From Sphingobacteriales bacterium TSM_CSS (lineage in GTDB: Bacteria; Bacteroidota; Bacteroidia; Chitinophagales; UBA2359), in contig NBMY01000064.1 in NCBI GenBank assembly GCA_002212985.1, positions 1 to 53,779 of the forward strand: DNA of 53,779 bases, in the 5' to 3' direction. The notes under the pieces are model-generated. The model did no database searches, was not told the DNA's origin, and worked only from the letters and a program-made list of their open reading frames with translations. A program made the position numbers and the translations under genes. Below, in pieces: positions 43,640-53,600 of the stretch; positions within the stretch are counted from its first letter, which is position 1; the number at the start of each line of letters is the position of its first letter.

Positions 43640-44620
43640 ATGTACTATAACAACATTTTAGAAACCATAGGCAACACGCCTTTGGTAAAACTCAACAAAA
43701 TACCCCAATCATACGGCATAAAGGCAACCGTGTTGGCAAAGGTAGAATCGGTAAATCCGGGCAATTCGGTCAAAGACCGCATGGCGCTCAAAATGTTGGA
43801 AGTGGCAGAACAGGAAGGGCGCATTCAACCCGGCGGCACCATTATAGAATGCACATCGGGCAATACCGGCATGGGGCTGGCCATTGCGGCAGTGGTAAAA
43901 GGCTACAAATGCATTTTTACCACCACCGACAAACAGTCTAAAGAAAAAGCAGATATTCTGAAAGCAATGGGTGCCGAGGTAATTGTTTGCCCCACCAACG
44001 TAGAACCCGATGACCCGAAATCATATTACTCGGTAGCACGAAGGTTAAGTCAGGAAATTCCCAATTCCTTGCACATGAATCAATACGACAACTTAGCCAA
44101 CCGCCTGGCACATTACGAAAGCACAGGACCCGAAATATGGCGCCAAACCGATGGTAATATTACCCATTTTGTAGTAGCAGCAGGCACCGGCGGCACCGTA
44201 ACCGGCACTGCCATGTACCTCAAAGAGCAAAACCCTGCCATACAAGTATGGGCTATTGACACCTACGGCTCTTTGCTGAAAAAATACCACGAAACCGGAC
44301 AAATTGATTATTCAGAAGTATATCCGTACATTTCCGAAGGGTTTGGCGAAGACTTTGTGCCCGAAAACTACGATATGTCGGTGATAGACCATTTTGAAAA
44401 AGTAACCGATAAAGACGGCGCCCTTATGGCCCGAAGAATTGCCCGCGAAGAAGGCATTTTTGCCGGTTACTCGGCCGGTTCGGCGCTCATGGGGCTTATA
44501 CAACTCAAAGACCGCCTGAAAGATACCGATGTGGTGGTTATAATTTTTCATGACCACGGCAGCCGCTACGTTGCCAAATTGTATAACGATGATTGGATGC
44601 GTAAACAAGGCTGGTTATAA
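43640..44620 (+). CDS. PLP-dependent cysteine synthase / cystathionine beta-synthase-like enzyme
   Basis: A fold-type-II PLP enzyme of 326 aa. The catalytic lysine is Lys45 in NPGNSVKDRMA. PLP-binding loops are SGNTGMG (near 74) and GTGGTVTG. Segments such as IPNSLHMNQYDNLANRLAHYESTGPEIW, quoted here as NQYDNLANRLAHYESTGPEI, and DDWMRKQGWL resemble the catalytic core of cystathionine beta-synthase more than CysK. It lacks the heme-binding N-terminus and the C-terminal CBS regulatory pair of the human enzyme. The likely reaction is beta-replacement on serine or O-acetylserine, forming cystathionine or cysteine; the sequence does not decide the substrate. The start is preceded by a TAnnTTTG element. 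No other sulfur-metabolism gene is adjacent. Confidence 0.92.
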   Translation: MYYNNILETIGNTPLVKLNKIPQSYGIKATVLAKVESVNPGNSVKDRMALKMLEVAEQEGRIQPGGTIIECTSGNTGMGLAIAAVVKGYKCIFTTTDKQSKEKADILKAMGAEVIVCPTNVEPDDPKSYYSVARRLSQEIPNSLHMNQYDNLANRLAHYESTGPEIWRQTDGNITHFVVAAGTGGTVTGTAMYLKEQNPAIQVWAIDTYGSLLKKYHETGQIDYSEVYPYISEGFGEDFVPENYDMSVIDHFEKVTDKDGALMARRIAREEGIFAGYSAGSALMGLIQLKDRLKDTDVVVIIFHDHGSRYVAKLYNDDWMRKQGWL

Positions 44621-44674
44621 CAGTTATGTTCCCGAATTTTCATAATTACCCGGTAAAAGCTAATTGCCTAAAAT

Positions 44675-45109
44675 ATGAACCACAGTTTAACCATGCAGCA
44701 AACCATACTGCTCAACGCAACACCCCCAAAAGTATGGAACGCCCTCACCAACCCGCAAATTATTAAACAATACCTCTTCGGAACCGAAACCGTTACCGAT
44801 TGGTTGCCCGGCAGCCAAATCATTTTTCAGGGCGAGTACCAAGGCTACCAATACAAAGACAAAGGCGTAATTCAGCAAATAGAACCCCTGCAACTGCTGC
44901 AATACACCTATTGGAGCAGTTTTTCGGGCATACCAGACCTGCCCGAAAATTACTCCTTGGTAACCTACCGCTTAGAGCCGCAACCCGGCAATACCACCCT
45001 GCTTACCCTAACCCAGCAAGGTTTTACCACACCCGAAACCCTGGAGCATTCGCAAAAAAACTGGGCAATGGTGTTGGGTGTCATGAAAGATATTGTAGAG
45101 GCAATGTAA
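44675..45109 (+). CDS. AHSA1/SRPBCC domain protein
   Basis: A 144-aa protein with the START-like helix-grip fold of the Hsp90-ATPase-activator (AHSA1) family. It begins with a strand (QQTILLNATPPKVWNALTNP), followed by DWLPGSQIIFQGEY and, near the end, the typical C-terminal helix (NWAMVLGVMKDIVEAM). Bacterial members bind hydrophobic ligands or act in stress responses, usually with unknown function. A start at 44675 or at the internal ATG 44693 is possible. It follows the PLP enzyme gene by 54 bases and converges on the S74 repeat genes. Confidence 0.9.
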   Translation: MNHSLTMQQTILLNATPPKVWNALTNPQIIKQYLFGTETVTDWLPGSQIIFQGEYQGYQYKDKGVIQQIEPLQLLQYTYWSSFSGIPDLPENYSLVTYRLEPQPGNTTLLTLTQQGFTTPETLEHSQKNWAMVLGVMKDIVEAM

Positions 45110-45144
45110 TTTTGCAAAACCCGTCTCATTTTATTTGCAAAATT
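45108..45144. terminator. Inverted repeat between convergent genes
   Basis: AATTTTGCAAA (45108-45118) and TTTGCAAAATT (45134-45144) form a perfect 11-bp inverted repeat with a 15-base loop. It overlaps the stop codon of the AHSA1-like gene and the last codons of the convergent S74 gene. It may act as a shared, bidirectional terminator; no T-run is seen outside the stem. Confidence 0.45.
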
Positions 45145-48026
45145 GCTTTAATTTGCTTCAGTTCGTTTTCTAAAGCGTTTATTTGGGCGCTTTGTGCTGT
45201 TATAATTGCCTGCTGTTCTTGCACAGCTTTTACCAACGGAACTACAAACTGGCTATAAGCAATGCTATAAGCGTCTTTATCGTGTTGAGGTTTGTTTACC
45301 CCATCAAAATCGTAGCCGCTGTCTTGAGCGGCTTGCAGTACTTCCTGAGCAATAAAACCGCTTTGTGTTTTTGCTTCTGCTATGGCAAGTGAGGCTTCTT
45401 TATCGGACTGCATTTTTCGAGCGTTTATAAGATCGGTACTATCGAGTGAAGGCATTGCAATGAGCCTTTTTTCAAAAGACTCAATCCCTCTAAATTCTTC
45501 GTAGGCATGGTAATCAATGGTGTAAGTAACCGGACGCAGTTGCAGGATAAAATTAAGCCCGGGTACGTTTTCGGTAATGTGTTGCTTAAATCTTCCGTCG
45601 CTAAGGTTGCTCCAGGGTTTGTAGCCGCCTATTACCTGCATAAATACGCTGCCAATTTCTGCCCGATCAGAGGCATTGGCATGGCTGTCGTGTCCAATAG
45701 AAATGGAGTTGACATAGTTGGCAGTTGGACCACATGCATTGCCTACTGCGGTAGAGTAGGTACAATTAGTAGCTCCTGAAGATAACAAAGCACTATAACC
45801 AACGGCTACATTATTATAACCTGTTGTGTTAGACACTAGGGCTGAGTTTCCAAAAGCTGTGTTGATAAAGCCACTATTGTTGTTGTACATGGCATTAAGT
45901 CCAAAGGCGGTATTACCAAATCCATTTGTATTTGAATGCAACGCATTGTATCCATGAGCATCATTGTTGAAGCCGTTGGTGTTGAGAGATAGCGCGCCAG
46001 CACCAATAGCGGTATTGTTGGAACCGGTAGTATTAGCATTGAGTGCTTCAAAGCCCACAGCAGTATTGTTGTCACTAGTGCTGTTGGAAGATAGCGCATC
46101 CACACCTACGGCAGTATTGGCATTGCCGGTTGTATTTGCAATAAGTGCATAAACCCCAACGGCAGTATTTTTGAAACCGTTCGTATTGAACCTTAAGGAT
46201 AAAGACCCCACGGCGGTATTCAGATACCCATTGTTAAACCGGAGCGAGCCACTTCCCATGGCGGTATTGCCAAAGCCACTGGTGTTGGCATAAAGTGTTT
46301 CTTCACCCACGGCGGTATTGTCAGTACCAAAATTATCGGAGTAAAGTGCTGAATATCCAACAGCAGTGTTGCCGTCATTTGCTACGTGTGAAGAAAGTGC
46401 CTGGTATCCGATTGCAGTGCATTTACTTGCTGTATTAGATGAAAGTGCCCCTGTTCCGACAGCAGTGTTTTGATTGCCGGTGATACTGCTGAACAAGGCT
46501 GAGTTGCCTATGGCAGTATTATCTTGTCCGGTTGTATTTCCTTGTAAAGCATAAGCCCCGTAAGCCGTACTGCCTCCGCCACTTGTATTGCTGTATAAGG
46601 CGTAAGTACCCATGGCTGTGTTTTCGTTGCCGGTGGTGTTGTTAAAAAGGGCTATTTTACCAACGGCAGTATTTCCTCCTCCGGTACTATTGGAAGACAG
46701 CGCACCCACCCCGCTTGCCGTATTGTCAGAACCGGTAGTATTGCTAAATAACGCACTGCCGCCAAGAGCAGTATTGTTTGTGCCGGTTGTATTTCCTTGT
46801 AAAGCATAAGCCCCATAAGCGGTACTGCCGCCGCCACTTGTATTGCTGTATAAGGCGTAAGTACCCATAGCCGTGTTTTCGTTACCGATGGTGTTGCTAA
46901 AGAGAGCTACGTTACCAATGGCAGTATTACCGCTCCCTGTCGAATTTTCGTGCAGAGCATTAACACCATTCGCTGTATTTTGGCTGCCTGTGGTGTTGGC
47001 AAAAAGGGCAGATACCCCATTGGCGGTGTTATACTCTCCGGTAGTGTTAGAGAGTAAGGCATTGCCACCAATAGCTGTATTGTTACTTCCGGTTGTGTTG
47101 TTGTACAGGGCATATCGACCGGTGGCAGTGTTGATACCACCGGTAGTGTTGCTGAAAAGGGTATTGGTACCATTGGCAGTGTTAAAAATACCGGTTGTAT
47201 TGTTGTAAAGAGCTTGATACCCATTTGCTGCATTTTCGTACCCAATGGTATTGCTGCGCAAAGCCGAAGTACCTGCGGCTGTGTTACCACTTCCCGTAGT
47301 ATTGTTCAACAAAGCATTGCTGCCCAAGGCACTGTTGTAGCTGCCCGTATTACTTGTTAATGCAAAACTACCAATGCCAGTGTTTTCGTTGCCGGCGGTA
47401 TTGGTGGCTAAGGCGCTTGTGCCAATAGCGGTATTGAGCGCGCCCGATGTATTGTTTTGTAAAGCCGCTGTGCCAATGGCGGCATTGGAGGTGCCTATTT
47501 GCCCTGCGGGTAGGTTGTTTACCCTAAATTGCAAGGGTTGCGTATCGGTAGTGCCTACAAAATCGGTGGTGGGGTTGGTGCCTGCGTTTCCGGTTAAATT
47601 CCAGCCGTTACCCGCTTCTTTGGCATACAAGGCATAGGGCACACTCACTAATTGTTGGGCACCCATATTGGTATAGGCAGTACCGCCTGCGGGGTCGAGT
47701 TCGGTTTGCAGGAATTTGGGTTGTGCATCTGCCCAGGTAATGGCGGCAAAACTACCGCTTAGGGGGGTACCGCCGCCAATTTGCACATTGCACAAACCTT
47801 GTGCATTGGTGGTGGTGGTGTGGCGTTCTTGGTACTGAATAGCGCCGGCGGCGGTACTTTGGCGTACCGTTAGGCGCAGGGCAATGTTTTGGTTGGTTAG
47901 CGCTTGCCCCGATGCGTTTCGGGCAATGGCTTGGTAGTTAATGAGTTGCGGCGTTTGGGCAATGCTAATGAGCGTGGGGAGCGTTAGCAATACAACCCCA
48001 ATTATTAAAGTGTATAATTTTTTCAT
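45126..48026 (-). CDS. Repeat surface protein with C-terminal S74 chaperone domain (copy 1)
   Basis: A 966-aa exported protein with signal peptide MKKLYTLIIGVVLLTLPTLI. An N-terminal domain (about 24-135, INYQAIARNASGQALTNQNI) common to Bacteroidota fibre-like proteins is followed by 34 tandem repeats of about 17 residues (consensus NTAxGxxALxxNTTGxx), similar in style to YadA-type head repeats and likely to form an elongated beta roll. The C-terminal 150 residues are a peptidase S74 intramolecular chaperone (LSDGRFKQHI, LRPVTYTID, SGFIAQEVLQAAQ, FVVPLVKAVQEQQAII) ending in a coiled coil. In this family the chaperone trimerises the fibre and then cuts itself off before the Ser of LSDGRFK. It is the last gene of a tandem set of three; its start lies 9 bases after the stop of copy 2. 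Confidence 0.93.
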   Translation of the reverse strand: MKKLYTLIIGVVLLTLPTLISIAQTPQLINYQAIARNASGQALTNQNIALRLTVRQSTAAGAIQYQERHTTTTNAQGLCNVQIGGGTPLSGSFAAITWADAQPKFLQTELDPAGGTAYTNMGAQQLVSVPYALYAKEAGNGWNLTGNAGTNPTTDFVGTTDTQPLQFRVNNLPAGQIGTSNAAIGTAALQNNTSGALNTAIGTSALATNTAGNENTGIGSFALTSNTGSYNSALGSNALLNNTTGSGNTAAGTSALRSNTIGYENAANGYQALYNNTTGIFNTANGTNTLFSNTTGGINTATGRYALYNNTTGSNNTAIGGNALLSNTTGEYNTANGVSALFANTTGSQNTANGVNALHENSTGSGNTAIGNVALFSNTIGNENTAMGTYALYSNTSGGGSTAYGAYALQGNTTGTNNTALGGSALFSNTTGSDNTASGVGALSSNSTGGGNTAVGKIALFNNTTGNENTAMGTYALYSNTSGGGSTAYGAYALQGNTTGQDNTAIGNSALFSSITGNQNTAVGTGALSSNTASKCTAIGYQALSSHVANDGNTAVGYSALYSDNFGTDNTAVGEETLYANTSGFGNTAMGSGSLRFNNGYLNTAVGSLSLRFNTNGFKNTAVGVYALIANTTGNANTAVGVDALSSNSTSDNNTAVGFEALNANTTGSNNTAIGAGALSLNTNGFNNDAHGYNALHSNTNGFGNTAFGLNAMYNNNSGFINTAFGNSALVSNTTGYNNVAVGYSALLSSGATNCTYSTAVGNACGPTANYVNSISIGHDSHANASDRAEIGSVFMQVIGGYKPWSNLSDGRFKQHITENVPGLNFILQLRPVTYTIDYHAYEEFRGIESFEKRLIAMPSLDSTDLINARKMQSDKEASLAIAEAKTQSGFIAQEVLQAAQDSGYDFDGVNKPQHDKDAYSIAYSQFVVPLVKAVQEQQAIITAQSAQINALENELKQIKAILQIK

Positions 48027-48035
48027 GAAACATTA

Positions 48036-50684
48036 TTATTTTGTGTTGAGCAACAATTGTTCTATTTGCGCCAATTTGTCTTTTATTTGTTGGTTTTCAG
48101 CCTTTAGTGTTTCTACTTCATTGGCTTTGGTTTGAAGAACTTCAATAGTTTTACCTTGCGTTTCAATAGCCTTATTTTGCGTTTCTATAATAGCCTGCTG
48201 TTCTTGCACTGCCTTTACCAAACTCGGCACAAAACCCGCATATTCTATGCTGTAGTTATCGGTAGGGTTTTGGGGTGGGTTTATGCCGTCAAAGTTGTAG
48301 CCTATAAGTTTGGCGGCGGCTTCTACCTCTTGGGCTATAAAGCCGGTGCGCACTTCGGAGTTGGCGGCGGCTATTTGTTCGGCATTGGGGTAATAGCGTT
48401 GGGCAATGCTATCGGGCATTTGGGCGGTAATGTGGCGTTGTAGTTTCATCAAATCTACGGTATAGGTAACAGGGCGCAGTTGGGTAATAAAACTCAAGCC
48501 GGGTATGTTTTCCTTTACATTATTTTTAAAACGCCCATCGCTAAGGTTGCTCCAGTTGGCATAGCCTCCTATGACCATGCCGCCTACATTAGCGCCCAAT
48601 ACAATTTTGTTGCTGGCATTGGTTATGGCTTGTGTACCCAAAGACGATGCCCCGTTGAGGGTGTTGGCGCTTACATCGGCGCGGTCGCCTATGCAAGTGT
48701 TCCAACTGCCGGTTCCGTTGTTAAAAAGGGCAAGATAGCCTAAAGCGGTGTTGTAGCCCCCTGATGTGTTGAGAAGAAGTGCATTAAAACCATTAGCTGT
48801 ATTGCGATCCCCTGTTGTGTTGTTATTAAGCGCACCAGAACCATTAGCGGTATTGCCTAACCCTATTGTGTTGTTATAAAGCGCACTATAACCATTAGCG
48901 GTATTGTAGCCCCCTGTTGTGTTGATGTAAAGAGCAAAGGAGCCATTAGCGGTGTTGTTTACCCCTGATGTGTTGTTATAAAGCGCTCTATTACCATTAG
49001 CCGTATTGCTAAACCCTATTGTGTTGTGATTAAGCGCACCAGAACCATTAGCGGTATTTTCGTATCCTTCTGTGTTAAAATTGAGTGCCGCAGCACCAAC
49101 GGCTGTATTATTAGAACCACCATTGTTTAAAATTAGGGTGGCATTGCCAATAGCTGTATTATAGTTTCCGGTTGTATTGCTAGAAAGCGCATAAGCCCCC
49201 AGCGCACTGTTAAAATTGCCGCTTGTATTGTCTTTAAGGGCTTCAAACCCCACTGCGGTTAAAAAACTGGTGGCAGTATTAGCTGAAAGCGCATTGGTGC
49301 CAACCGCTACGTTTCTGCTGCCTGTACTATTGCTCGAAAGCGCGCCTGTACCCGTAGCTGTATTAGCATCTCCCCAAGTATTACCAAACAAAGCGCTGTT
49401 GCCAAGAGCAGTATTGTTTGTACCGGTTGTATTTCCTTGTAAAGCATAAGCCCCATAAGCGGTACTACCGCCGCCACTTGTATTGCTGTATAAGGCGTAA
49501 GTACCCATGGCCGTGTTTTCGTTACCGGTAGTGTTGTTAAAGAGAGCTACGTTACCAATGGCAGTATTACCACTCCCTGTTGTATTTTCGTGCAGCGCAT
49601 TAACACCATTCGCTGTATTTTGGCTGCCTGTGGTGTTGGCAAAAAGGGCAGATACCCCATTGGCGGTGTTATACTCTCCGGTAGTGTTAGAGAGTAAGGC
49701 ATTACCTCCGGTAGCGGTATTGTTACTGCCGGTTGTGTTGTTATTTAGGGCATATCTCCCTGTGGCAGTGTTATTGCCACCGGTGGTGTTGCTGAACAGC
49801 GTATTGGTGCCGTTGGCGGTATTGTTAATACCCGATGTATTGTTGTATAATGCTTGGTTTCCAATAGCCGTATTTTCATAACCATCGGTATTGCTTCGCA
49901 ACGTAGAAATGCCCACTGCTGTATTACCACTTCCGGTAGTATTGTTTAACAAAGCATTGCTGCCAAACGCTGCATTACCTATGCCGGTGCTATTGCTGGT
50001 AAGCGCAAAACTGCCTACGGCGGTGTTTTCATTGCCGGTGGTGTTGGCAGTTAAGGCATTTGTGCCTTGTGCGGTATTGTATGCGCCCGATGTGTTGTTT
50101 TGCAGGGCATTTACCCCAATAGCTGCATTGGTTGGGCTTATTTGCCCTGCCGGCTGGTTGTTTACCCTAAATTGCAAGGGTTGTGCATCGGTAGTGCCTA
50201 CAAAATTGGTGACGGGGTTGGTGCCGCTATTGCCCAATATGTTCCACGCATTATTACTGCTGCCTCCCACCACACTACCCGCTACCATAGCATAGGGCAC
50301 ACTTACTAATTGTTGAGCGCCCATATTGGTATAGGCAGTACCGCCTGCGGGGTCGAGTTCGGTTTGCAGGAATTTGGGTAGTGCATCTGCCCAGGTTATG
50401 GCGGCAAAACTACCGCTTAGTGGGGTACCGCCGCCAATTTGCACATTGCACAAACCTTGTGCATTGGTGGTGGTGGTGTGGCGTTCCTGGTACTGAATAG
50501 CGCCGGCGGCGGTACTTTGGCGTACCGTTAGGCGCAGGGCAATGTTTTGGTTGGTTAACGCTTGTCCCGATGCGTTTCGGGCAATGGCTTGGTAGTTAAT
50601 GAGTTGTGGTGTTTGGGCAATGCTAATGAGCGAGGGGAGCGTTAACAATACAACCCCAATTATTAAAGTGTATAACTTTTTCAT
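48036..50684 (-). CDS. Repeat surface protein with C-terminal S74 chaperone domain (copy 2)
   Basis: An 882-aa paralogue of the neighbouring genes. Its first 132 residues, including the signal peptide, differ from copy 1 at only two positions. It then has 29 repeats of about 17 residues and an S74 domain (LSDGRFKNNV, LRPVTYTVD, TGFIAQEVEAAAK, VKAVQEQQAIIETQ). The C-terminal coiled coil is nearly identical to that of copy 3 except for an 8-residue insertion (TQGKTIEV). Its start lies 9 bases after the stop codon of copy 3, so the three are probably co-transcribed and perhaps translationally coupled. Function (adhesion, phage-like fibre or surface layer) is not shown by the sequence. Confidence 0.93.
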   Translation of the reverse strand: MKKLYTLIIGVVLLTLPSLISIAQTPQLINYQAIARNASGQALTNQNIALRLTVRQSTAAGAIQYQERHTTTTNAQGLCNVQIGGGTPLSGSFAAITWADALPKFLQTELDPAGGTAYTNMGAQQLVSVPYAMVAGSVVGGSSNNAWNILGNSGTNPVTNFVGTTDAQPLQFRVNNQPAGQISPTNAAIGVNALQNNTSGAYNTAQGTNALTANTTGNENTAVGSFALTSNSTGIGNAAFGSNALLNNTTGSGNTAVGISTLRSNTDGYENTAIGNQALYNNTSGINNTANGTNTLFSNTTGGNNTATGRYALNNNTTGSNNTATGGNALLSNTTGEYNTANGVSALFANTTGSQNTANGVNALHENTTGSGNTAIGNVALFNNTTGNENTAMGTYALYSNTSGGGSTAYGAYALQGNTTGTNNTALGNSALFGNTWGDANTATGTGALSSNSTGSRNVAVGTNALSANTATSFLTAVGFEALKDNTSGNFNSALGAYALSSNTTGNYNTAIGNATLILNNGGSNNTAVGAAALNFNTEGYENTANGSGALNHNTIGFSNTANGNRALYNNTSGVNNTANGSFALYINTTGGYNTANGYSALYNNTIGLGNTANGSGALNNNTTGDRNTANGFNALLLNTSGGYNTALGYLALFNNGTGSWNTCIGDRADVSANTLNGASSLGTQAITNASNKIVLGANVGGMVIGGYANWSNLSDGRFKNNVKENIPGLSFITQLRPVTYTVDLMKLQRHITAQMPDSIAQRYYPNAEQIAAANSEVRTGFIAQEVEAAAKLIGYNFDGINPPQNPTDNYSIEYAGFVPSLVKAVQEQQAIIETQNKAIETQGKTIEVLQTKANEVETLKAENQQIKDKLAQIEQLLLNTK

Positions 50685-50693
50685 AAAACGTTA

Positions 50694-53600
50694 TTATTTT
50701 GTGTTGAGCAACAATTGTTCTATTTGAGTCAATTTGGCTTTTATTTGTTGGTTTTCAGCCTTTAGTGTTTCTACTTCATTGGCTTTGGTTTGCAGTATTT
50801 CAATAGCCTTATTTTGTGTTTCTATAATAGCCTGCTGTTCTTGTACAGCTTTTACAAGGGGAACCACAAACTCGGCATAGCGAAGGCTGTATAACCCTCC
50901 CTCTACTTTGGGCACATCTACGCCGCTAAAATCGTAATTTATTTTCTTGGCGGCTGCTTCCACTTCTTGGGCCAAAAAACCGGTCATTTTTATCTGTTCT
51001 ATATCGTACTTACCCGCCCAATCGGGTAGGGTGTCTGTTTTGGCTTTATCGCCCAAAAGCCTGTCCATGATTTCTTTTTGTTTATGAATATTCAAGTGAT
51101 AGGTAACGGGGCGCAAGGCGGTAATGAAAGATAAACCCGGCACATCGGCTTGCACCTGCTCTTTTATCCTTGCATCGCTTATGGCCGACCAACCCACCTG
51201 CCCACCTATCCAAGTTTGGCTGCTATTGCCTATAATGGCTTTGTTGCCACCTCCGGTACCGGTTGTATTGCCTATGGCTATTTGATTGTCGGCGTTTGTT
51301 ACGTTATAAGTGCCTGCATCAGAACCTATGCCAATATTAAAACTGCCTGTTGTGTTGTTAATAAGTGCATTAGCACCATTAGCGGTATTGCTACCACCTG
51401 TTGAGTTGAAACTAAGCGCACCAATACCATTAGCGGTATTGGAGTATCCTGTTGTGTTGTTAATAAGTGCATGATACCCATTAGCGGTATTGCCACCACC
51501 TGTGGAGTTGCCAGAAAGTGCCAAAAAACCATTAGCGGTATTGTAGTTCCCTGTTGCGTTGGAATAAAGTGCCTGAAAACCATTCGCCGTATTTTGGATT
51601 CCCGTTGTATTGTAGTAAAGAGCGTAATAACCATTAGCGGTATTGTTGGAACCTGTTGTGTTGTAACGAAGTGCACCATTACCATTAGCGGTATTGGAGA
51701 CCCCTGTTGTGTTGGAATAAAGCGCATTAAAACCATTAGCGGTATTGAAGTTTCCTGTTGTATTGGAATAAAGCGCCTGAGCACCATTAGCGGTATTGTT
51801 AATGCCGGTTGTGTTGTTATAAAGCGCATTAAAACCATTAGCGGTATTGGTGTATCCTGTTGTGTTGGAATAAAGCGCATTAAAACCATTAGCGGTATTA
51901 CCGTTTCCTATTGTGTTGGAATAAAGCGTACCATAACCGTTAGCGGTATTTTCCTCCCCTATTGTATTGTTTCTAAGTGCTGCCTCTCCGACAGCAGTAT
52001 TTTTTGAACCGCTCACATTATCATATAATGCAAGGCTTCCGATAGCGATGTTGTACCCTCCTGTGCTGTTTGAAAACAAGGCTTCATCTCCTATTGCTGT
52101 GTTTTCTTCACCTGTTGTATTATTAAACAATGATTTAGCGCCTATGGCAACATTCCATTTACCGGTAAGGTTGCTACTCAAGGCTGAAACTCCCATTGCG
52201 GTATTTCTGAACCCCGTTGTATTGTTTTGCAGGGTGGCGGCACCTGTGGCTGTATTATTATATCCGGTGGTGTTGGCAGACAAGGCAAGGCTACCCATAG
52301 CCGTGTTTTCATAGCCTGTAGTATTAGCCCCAAGCGAACCCATACCGGTAGCAGTATTGAGATAACCGGTTGTATTGGCATACATAGAACCCGAACCATT
52401 TGCCGTATTAAAAAAGCCTGATGTGTTGGAATATAGCGCCTGGTTTCCGTTGGCTGTATTGTGCCTGCCTACGGTATTGTTGTAAAGCGCTTTGCTGCCC
52501 ACAGCTACATTGCCAACACTTTCATACGCCAAACTTGCTCCCAGTCCATTGTTAAACAAAGCGCTATCGCCAATTGCTACCAAGTTGCTTTGGTTGGTAT
52601 TGCTCAATAAAGCACCTGTACCCATAGCAACATTGCTGTTCCCTGTGGTATTACTAAATAAAGCATTGTTACCAATCGCAGCATTGTTAGCTCCTGTTGT
52701 ATTTTCGTGCAGCGCATTAACACCATTCGCTGTATTTTGGCTGCCTGTGGTGTTGGCAAAAAGGGCAGATACACCATTGGCGGTGTTATACTCTCCGGTA
52801 GTGTTAGAGAGTAAGGCATTGCCACCAATAGCGGTATTATTACTGCCCGTTGTGTTGTTATTTAGGGCATATCTCCCTGTGGCAGTGTTATTGCCACCGG
52901 TGGTGTTGCTGAACAGCGTATTGGTACCATTGGCAGTGTTAAAAATACCGGTCGTATTGTTGTAAAGAGCTTGATACCCATTTGCTGCATTTTCGTACCC
53001 AATGGTATTGCTGCGCAAAGCCGAAGTACCTGCGGCTGTGTTACCACTTCCCGTAGTATTGTTAAGCAGGGCATTGCTGCCCAAGGCACTGTTGTAGCTG
53101 CCCGTATTACTTGTTAATGCAAAACTACCAATGCCAGTGTTTTCGTTGCCGGCAGTATTGGTGGCTAAGGCACTTGTGCCAATTGCGGTATTCAACGATC
53201 CCGATGTATTGTTTTGCAAAGCCGCATTGCCAATAGCGGCATTGGTTTCGCTGATTTGTCCGGCAGGCAGATTGTTCACCCTAAATTGCAGGGGTTGGTC
53301 GTCAGTCGTACCAATAAAGTTGGTGGCGGGGTCGGTACCGGCATTGCCCAATATGTTCCAGGCATTTCCGCTGCCATCGGGTAGGGCAATGCTTCCGCCT
53401 CCATTGCTCAACGTTACCATATTGCCCTCAATAGATAATGCCTGTATTTCGTTGGTTACACTGCCATCAACTTCGGCAGGCAGTGTAATTTCGCCGCCGC
53501 CGTTGCTCAATGATACCGTATTGCCCAAAATAGACAGTGTTTGTATCTCATTGGTTACACTGCCATCCACTTCGGCAGGCAGGTCTATGTCGCCACCGCC

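Noticed and set aside
46873..47208. Open frames on the plus strand opposite the repeats, encoding hydrophobic AVLPLPVVLL-like repeats
   Set aside because: They are reverse-complement shadows of the Asn-Thr repeat codons; they appear wherever the repeat occurs and lack independent signals.
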